A stretch of DNA of 64,000 nucleotides from Lodderomyces elongisporus (taxonomy: Eukaryota; Ascomycota; Pichiomycetes; Serinales; Debaryomycetaceae): the NCBI RefSeq assembly GCF_030384665.1, contig NC_083676.1, forward strand, positions 992,001-1,056,000. The letters are read 5' to 3'. A model generated the notes under the pieces. It searched no databases. It was not told where the DNA came from and worked only from the letters and a program-made list of their open reading frames with translations. The position numbers were made by a program, and so were the translations under genes. Positions 59,064 through 64,000 of the stretch are shown piece by piece. Each line of letters begins with the position of its first letter. The first letter of the stretch is position 1.

Positions 59064-60338
59064 CTACTTGTCCTCGCTCTCTCTTCTTGCTTTTTCTTTT
59101 GAAAAAAACTTGAGCGGCAATTTCGAAACTTCATCCAACGACTTATCGGGATTGAAATCATCATCTCCTTGGCCAAAATTATACTCTTTCAGTAAGGGCG
59201 CCTTTTTTGTTCGTGGCGGTGCGGGCGAAGAAGATGAGCCAAGTTTTGTAGCCTTCAACACATCAAGGTTTCTTCGCAACTTCTCATGGAAAGCCTCATC
59301 TTTATCTTTTTCTTCATCTTGGGTAACATCTTGATAACTAGGTAAATCATCTCCTTCATGGAAGAACCTTGTTGCCTCTCTCTTATCACGATGCTCCCAA
59401 GGAAATATAGGTGGGTGCTCAATATGCTTTCCGGAATCTGATACCGATTCGGAAGCAAAAGAAGCTCTTTGTAATTGTTGTGGCTCTTTGAGATTAGACA
59501 CATCCCATTCATTGACCAATTTCTGGAATCGCAAATTTGCGCCTTCACCTTTTAATCTCAACAATTTGTACCTCGTTGACTTATCAAAAAACCTATTAAA
59601 ATCATCCCACCAAAACTGATGAAAGTTGCTCAAGTCACTCGATAATATATTATCGTAGCTCCATGGTTTGGCACCCCCAATATAGTGCAAAGCCTTAATA
59701 TCTTTAAAGAACCTGTGAAATGCTGGCAAGTACTGGTAATCTTGGCGATAGTTGGGAGTTACATTGTAAAGATATGGCAATCTGTGCCAATTGGGGTAAA
59801 ACTCATTCAACAAACCTTGGTCAGCACCATCAAAAGTCAGCGAGTCACCTTTACCAGCAAACTCAATCAAACTATTCAATGTCTCTTGGTTTGGTTTCAA
59901 TTTGAACACACCAGAATTGAAGATATCGGGCCAGCCTGAGTCAGGCGATGCGGCAATCTCACCAACACCAATCTCATAGGAGTCAAACAAGTTATCCAAG
60001 CTTTGCAAGGGTAAAACATCAGCATCAAGGTAAACAATAGACTCGTATTGTGTTAATCCCCACAATAGCAACTTTGTGTAAGTAATCGACAATTCTGGAC
60101 GATCCAATGTTTCCGCAAGCTTGGTCAATGGTGCTTGAATGGTATCAACAGGTATAATCTCGTCATAAACTGTGGAGATCAAATCTTGTAACTCTTGTGA
60201 AACTGTACTAGTGTCCAATAACAAAACCAATTTATGGCTTGTTCCAAGCTCTTTGAGTTTGGATCCAAGGGTGAGAACACCTGGAGCATAGGACTCGCCT
60301 ACAAGTAAAGTAACAAAAGCCGAGTTGGATGCAGACAT
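59064..60338 (-). CDS. GLG2/GLG1: Glycogenin (GT8 self-glucosylating initiator)
   Basis: 424 residues from the ATG at 60338; the frame extends upstream to 60473, but the 45 added residues have no family match and the MSASNSAFVTLLVGESYAPG start is the normal glycogenin N-terminus. GT8 landmarks: VGESYAPGVLTLG, the acceptor-sugar region, IVYLDADVLPL with the DxD metal motif at D105/D107, FNSGVFKLKPN, FDGADQGLLNEF and ALHYIGGAKPW. Glycogenin primes glycogen synthesis by attaching glucose to its own tyrosine. The C-terminal tail (about 300-424) is charged and poorly conserved. Convergence with a Gsy2-binding tail is expected but not visible. Confidence 0.9.
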   Translation of the reverse strand: MSASNSAFVTLLVGESYAPGVLTLGSKLKELGTSHKLVLLLDTSTVSQELQDLISTVYDEIIPVDTIQAPLTKLAETLDRPELSITYTKLLLWGLTQYESIVYLDADVLPLQSLDNLFDSYEIGVGEIAASPDSGWPDIFNSGVFKLKPNQETLNSLIEFAGKGDSLTFDGADQGLLNEFYPNWHRLPYLYNVTPNYRQDYQYLPAFHRFFKDIKALHYIGGAKPWSYDNILSSDLSNFHQFWWDDFNRFFDKSTRYKLLRLKGEGANLRFQKLVNEWDVSNLKEPQQLQRASFASESVSDSGKHIEHPPIFPWEHRDKREATRFFHEGDDLPSYQDVTQDEEKDKDEAFHEKLRRNLDVLKATKLGSSSSPAPPRTKKAPLLKEYNFGQGDDDFNPDKSLDEVSKLPLKFFSKEKARRESEDK

Positions 60339-61217
60339 TGCAGAAGAGAAGACACTCTGGTGAAAATGACAATTGAACCTCTTTATTATTGAGTAATATG
60401 GAATTTCCAAAAAAAAAAAAGAAACAAGGGCCGTGTAGATACTGGTGGTGAGGAAACCAAAATTAATAACCAAAAAAGAAAAAGAAAAAGAAAATAGAAA
60501 TACAAAGTCAATACTGGTTTGGCTCTAATAATTATAAATTAGAAAAAAAAATAATAAATTACACAACTATACAAGAGATAAGAGAACAACAATAAAAAAA
60601 TACAAAAAATAAAAAATAAAAAAAATACAAAAAAAAGGGGGTGGGGGAGGCGGAGAGGTAGGGGATTTTCCTCATACAAAACAATATAAAATATAAACAA
60701 TAAAAATACACACAAATATAAAATATAAAATATCAACAAATATTCAAATTACAGAAATAGCAAATCAAATACAAGGACAAAACCAAACATATAGTCTATT
60801 AAAATTATACATGTTTACAGCATAACAACAAGGTGAGACGTTGGTTAAGAAAAGATTCTTAGTATATCAACTTCACAACTCACAGAATTTTTTTTTTTTT
60901 CTTTTTCCTTTATTTTTTTCTTTTTTTTCTTTTCAATTGTTTTTGGGAGTTTCAAATAATGTTGATCCTATCGTTTTCTACTCCATTCATTCCTCACCCT
61001 CTCCCATCTCCCATCTCCCACCTCTCACCTCATCCACCCACGCACCATTGGTTGTGGTTGCAAATGGTGATGATGACTGGTTATAAAGGTAGAATCAATG
61101 AAATCTTATATAAAACTAAACTTTACGAGAAAGAGAAGGAAAGGTATATATACATATATACCTATATATACCTATATATATATATATATATGTAAAATAG
61201 GAATTTACAAAGATTTC
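60339..61217. other. Intergenic region, glycogenin promoter and nucleoporin 3' flank
   Basis: 0.9 kb with A runs (60410-60420), AATAAAAAATA repeats (60540-60640), AAAATATAAA repeats (60680-60730), CTCCCATCTCCCATCTCCCACC (61002-61022) and (TATACC)n(TA)n at 61145-61192. No gene is supported. Confidence 0.6.
61145..61192. repeat. (ATATACC)n(TA)n microsatellite
   Basis: ATATATACATATATACCTATATATACC units lead into (TA)n in the 3' flank of the nucleoporin gene. Confidence 0.85.
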
Positions 61218-63953
61218 TTACATCTCTTTCACTCTAAACTTCCAGTCACCAGTCTCTGGATCATACGAGATAAACTCCATCTCCGGTAATTTTTTCAAAT
61301 TTTCAATATGGCGTTTAACAACGTCGCTCTTGGGGTCCAAGATCGGCAACTTGTCGACACTATTGAGAGGAAAACAACCTTCAAGGGTAATTTCGGCTGG
61401 CAAGTTTAATCCTTCACCTGGTCTTGGCTTTACATCATCATCTGGGTATACGACGCACGACTTGGTATCAAATGTCACCAAGTTACCTGGTATATCCTCG
61501 AGATTGATCATGGCAGTCAAGTCAACGGGATCAATAAATTTCAATGTACCATAATTCTTTCTGCCGATTTTGAAATCGTGCACAGATTTCAACTCCAAAA
61601 GCGATTTCTTCTTCAACTCATTCAATGAAGGCGACATCCAGTACCCATCTGCATCGAAAACTTCCTCACCATTTTCTCTCTCTCCAGAACCTACTTTATC
61701 TCCCGAGTCCCCTTTAGTTTGGCTTTCTAAAGTCTCTGACGAAGCAGGCTTCTTTTTGCTTTCAAAACCAAAAGTCACTTGTTTGGTGGGACTACTGGTT
61801 CCACTAACCAACAACTGTCCGTTCTTTCCATCTTCTCCACTGGACTTCTCTATAACCAATTTCTTGAAATTGATGTTAGGCTTAAACACATCAGAGGTGA
61901 TTATAGCCAGATCAGTAATGGGCGAAAACAAATTGTCCACTTTCTTTTTAAATAGTTGGTCCTGCGCTTTCTCCTCGGGTTTCTTTGCCGACAACACATT
62001 AACTTTGAATAATGGAGTAATCCTCAGCGACGCGCTCCCCAAAGTAACAGTCTTTTTTGCCGGATTTGAAGAAGACAATGAAGAACTGACAATTACTGCT
62101 TGCGGTCGCTGACCTTGACCTTGTTCTTGCAGAGTGCCAGTGATCGACTGGAAAAGAGGATTGTTTCCATACGGATTCTGCGTATTGATATTTGCCAACG
62201 GTTGGGTTTGTTGTTGTTGTGATTGTTGAAGGAACAGCGGTTGCGATGATTGTGGTTGCAGTTGTTGCAGAAACCCGCCAGAGGTAGACAAACCACCTGC
62301 AAAATTTCCAAAGCCACCACCGACAGTATTACTATTATTACTATTATTATTATTATTGTTATTGTTATTGTTGGTGTTATTTCCACCACCAAATAAACCA
62401 CCAGTTCCAGTGCCAGTTCCAATGCCGTTTTGTGCTGGCTTAGAACCAAATAATCCACCAGAAGTAGAAGAACTACCACCACCGAATAATCCGCCGCCCG
62501 TGGCACCAGATGCAGTGCTTTGTTGCTGGCCACCGCTTCCAAATAAACCACCAGTTGCACCACCAACGCCAGGTTTAGATCCAAATAACCCACCTGCAGA
62601 AGAGCCATTACCAAAAGCATTGCTATTTTGCTGTTGCTGGTTTTGGTTGCCTCCACCAAATAATACACCCGAGCTACCCAATGTGTTCAGTTGGCCGCCA
62701 AAAAGTCCGCCACCTGTAGATCCAGCTGGCTTTGAGCCAAAGAGTCCTCCGCCACTAGATTGTGGCTGCTGCTGTTGCTGTCCAAATAGTCCACCAGAAG
62801 TGCCCTGTTGAGTATTGTTTCCAAATAATCCACCACCAGTTGTTCCAGCTGGCTTTGAACCAAAGAGACCACCAGATGTGTTATTTTGTTGATTACCACC
62901 GCCAAACAAGCCACCAGTATTGTTTTGCCCAAAAGCTGATGTTGTTCCAGTAGCAGCAGGCTTAGAACCAAAGAGACCCCCGCCACTCTGTTGATTGCTA
63001 TTGTTTTGACCAAACAAGCCACCACCTTGATTTGACTGCAGTTGGTTCAGTTGACCAAACAAACCACCGGATGTTCCAGAACCAAATCCGGTTGCCGGCT
63101 TGTTTGCTCCAAAAACGTTGTTACTATTGTTGTTGTTCAGTTGTCCAAACAAACCGCCACCGCCACCGCCACCGCCAGCGCTGCCTGATCCGAAAGCATT
63201 TGTATTTGATTGCCCAAACAATCCACCACCACCACCACCACTTCCAGACCCTGTGTTATTCGAGCCGCCAAATACAGAACCTGTATTGGTGGCACCAAAT
63301 GCACCCCCGCCTAGAGCATTGCTGTTGTTGTTTTGTCCAAATGGCGAATTTGAACTTGCACCAAACGCATTACCAGTGTTTGAATTAGATGCTCCAAAAG
63401 GCGAATTGGTGCTACCACCAAACCCAGTGCCTCCCTGTCCAAAAGCACCACCACCACCAGTGTTGGAGCCAAATGCATTTCCAGTAGTGTTTGTAGAACC
63501 AAGTCCACCAAACCCGGTTGCTGGTTTAGCACCAAAAGCACCGCCTCCACTACCAAATGCATTTGTTGCTCCTCCGCTATTACCAAATGCACCACCACCT
63601 GTAGCGTTTGTTGCACCAAAAGGTGATGGGTTTTGAGCAGAACCAAATGCTCCTGTAGATTGACCGTTCAGACCAAATGGAGAACCGGTTGGTTTGTTAA
63701 AAGATGAGCCAAAAGCAGAACCACTAGCATTGCCACCAAATGGCGACGATGTATTGTTGTTCTGCGACCCAAAGAGACCACCACCCAAAGGTTGTTGAGA
63801 TGATCCAAAACCAAAACCTGTTCCAGTAGCACCAGCTCCTCCAACCCCAGCACCAGTCCCAGCACCAGCACCAGCTTGGTTGGCGAACCTTCGCCCTTGC
63901 TCATAATCCTTCAATCTCAACTCTTCAAACGAAAAGTTTTTATATTCAGACAT
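61218..63953 (-). CDS. NUP116/NUP100: GLFG nucleoporin of the Nup98 family (Nup116/Nup100-type)
   Basis: 911 residues. The first 22 residues contain FSFEELRLKDYEQGRRF, matching the second half of the Gle2-binding (GLEBS) motif of Nup98/Nup116. Residues about 30-620 are GLFG, FG and FGxN repeats in Gly/Asn/Ser/Gln-rich spacers, the permeability barrier. The C-terminus (about 765-911) is the Nup98 autoproteolytic-type domain that anchors to the pore: DADGYWMSPSLNELKKKS, FKIGRKNYGTLKF, then an end WKFRVKEM. The HFS cleavage triad is absent, as in Nup116/Nup100 and unlike Nup145. GLEBS argues for Nup116 over Nup100. The frame stays open to the window edge without another ATG, so the start could lie outside. 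Confidence 0.88.
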   Translation of the reverse strand: MSEYKNFSFEELRLKDYEQGRRFANQAGAGAGTGAGVGGAGATGTGFGFGSSQQPLGGGLFGSQNNNTSSPFGGNASGSAFGSSFNKPTGSPFGLNGQSTGAFGSAQNPSPFGATNATGGGAFGNSGGATNAFGSGGGAFGAKPATGFGGLGSTNTTGNAFGSNTGGGGAFGQGGTGFGGSTNSPFGASNSNTGNAFGASSNSPFGQNNNSNALGGGAFGATNTGSVFGGSNNTGSGSGGGGGGLFGQSNTNAFGSGSAGGGGGGGGLFGQLNNNNSNNVFGANKPATGFGSGTSGGLFGQLNQLQSNQGGGLFGQNNSNQQSGGGLFGSKPAATGTTSAFGQNNTGGLFGGGNQQNNTSGGLFGSKPAGTTGGGLFGNNTQQGTSGGLFGQQQQQPQSSGGGLFGSKPAGSTGGGLFGGQLNTLGSSGVLFGGGNQNQQQQNSNAFGNGSSAGGLFGSKPGVGGATGGLFGSGGQQQSTASGATGGGLFGGGSSSTSGGLFGSKPAQNGIGTGTGTGGLFGGGNNTNNNNNNNNNNSNNSNTVGGGFGNFAGGLSTSGGFLQQLQPQSSQPLFLQQSQQQQTQPLANINTQNPYGNNPLFQSITGTLQEQGQGQRPQAVIVSSSLSSSNPAKKTVTLGSASLRITPLFKVNVLSAKKPEEKAQDQLFKKKVDNLFSPITDLAIITSDVFKPNINFKKLVIEKSSGEDGKNGQLLVSGTSSPTKQVTFGFESKKKPASSETLESQTKGDSGDKVGSGERENGEEVFDADGYWMSPSLNELKKKSLLELKSVHDFKIGRKNYGTLKFIDPVDLTAMINLEDIPGNLVTFDTKSCVVYPDDDVKPRPGEGLNLPAEITLEGCFPLNSVDKLPILDPKSDVVKRHIENLKKLPEMEFISYDPETGDWKFRVKEM

Positions 63954-64000
63954 ACAGCAAATATTTTGAAAAACGTTATTAATATTGGCTGAGTCCTTTT

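Noticed and set aside
60339..60473. N-terminal extension of glycogenin
   Set aside because: The extension is hydrophobic and unlike any glycogenin; the ATG at 60338 gives the standard N-terminus.
62356..63636. Proline-rich frames antisense to the nucleoporin
   Set aside because: They are the complement of Gly/FG-repeat codons (GGN gives NCC), not real proteins.
1..64000. CRISPR array, rRNA, retroelement or telomere repeats
   Set aside because: Tandem repeats here are head-to-tail micro/minisatellites without unique spacers; no rRNA, integrase/RT motif or telomeric array was seen.

Overview
The window is nuclear DNA of an ascomycete yeast, almost certainly of the CUG-Ser clade (Candida/Lodderomyces group). 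The proteins are saccharomycetalean orthologs, introns are rare and carry GTATGT/GTACGT donors and RACTAAC-type branch sites, and intergenic DNA is AT-rich and full of microsatellites. CTG codons fall where serine is expected: GLFG-nucleoporin spacers and alternating Gln/Arg-X tracts. The density of simple repeats and of polyQ/polyN inserts makes Lodderomyces elongisporus or a close relative my best guess, from general knowledge and not from a search. Leu written at CTG in a standard-code translation should be read as Ser.

I support 27 protein-coding genes (14 on +, 13 on -; two with one intron each) and two tRNAs. 0-15 kb: KRE6/SKN1 (cell-wall beta-1,6-glucan), NCA2, proteasome alpha3 PRE9, a small TMEM170-like membrane protein, an unrecognised helical protein convergent with a Ulp/SENP8-type cysteine protease, ICP55 and prohibitin PHB1. 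15-25 kb: YRA1 with a 1.36-kb intron, a DENN/Afi1-type protein, a small membrane protein and a PMP47/ANT1-type peroxisomal carrier. 25-40 kb: a large Zn2Cys6 factor, AIM6, ornithine carrier ORT1/ARG11, tRNA-Lys(UUU), phospholipid methyltransferase OPI3 and the GID E3 receptor GID4/VID24. 40-54 kb: a possible TFB6-like protein, an unrecognised protein, a TDG/MUG-type glycosylase divergent from BRR6/BRL1, ubiquitin E1 UBA1, a hexapeptide acetyltransferase, intron-containing ECM15 and a polyQ Myb-like protein. 54-64 kb: a 4.7-kb gene-free stretch upstream of the Myb gene, tRNA-His(GUG), a glycogenin and a GLFG nucleoporin of the NUP116/NUP100 type that runs close to the window edge.

Genes are independent transcription units, as usual for yeast. 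By function there is a loose ubiquitin/proteasome group (PRE9, Ulp-like protease, GID4, UBA1), a mitochondrial group (NCA2, ICP55, PHB1, ORT1) and a nuclear pore/mRNA export group (YRA1, BRR6/BRL1, NUP116). No transposon, virus or CRISPR array was seen. The points most worth a second look are the YRA1 intron, the CTG-coded Ser tracts (including an RS/QS tract in the Myb protein), the long gene-free upstream region of the Myb gene, the extended zinc-cluster loop of the Zn2Cys6 factor, the convergent helical-protein/deneddylase-like pair, and an 88-codon open frame without ATG in front of OPI3.
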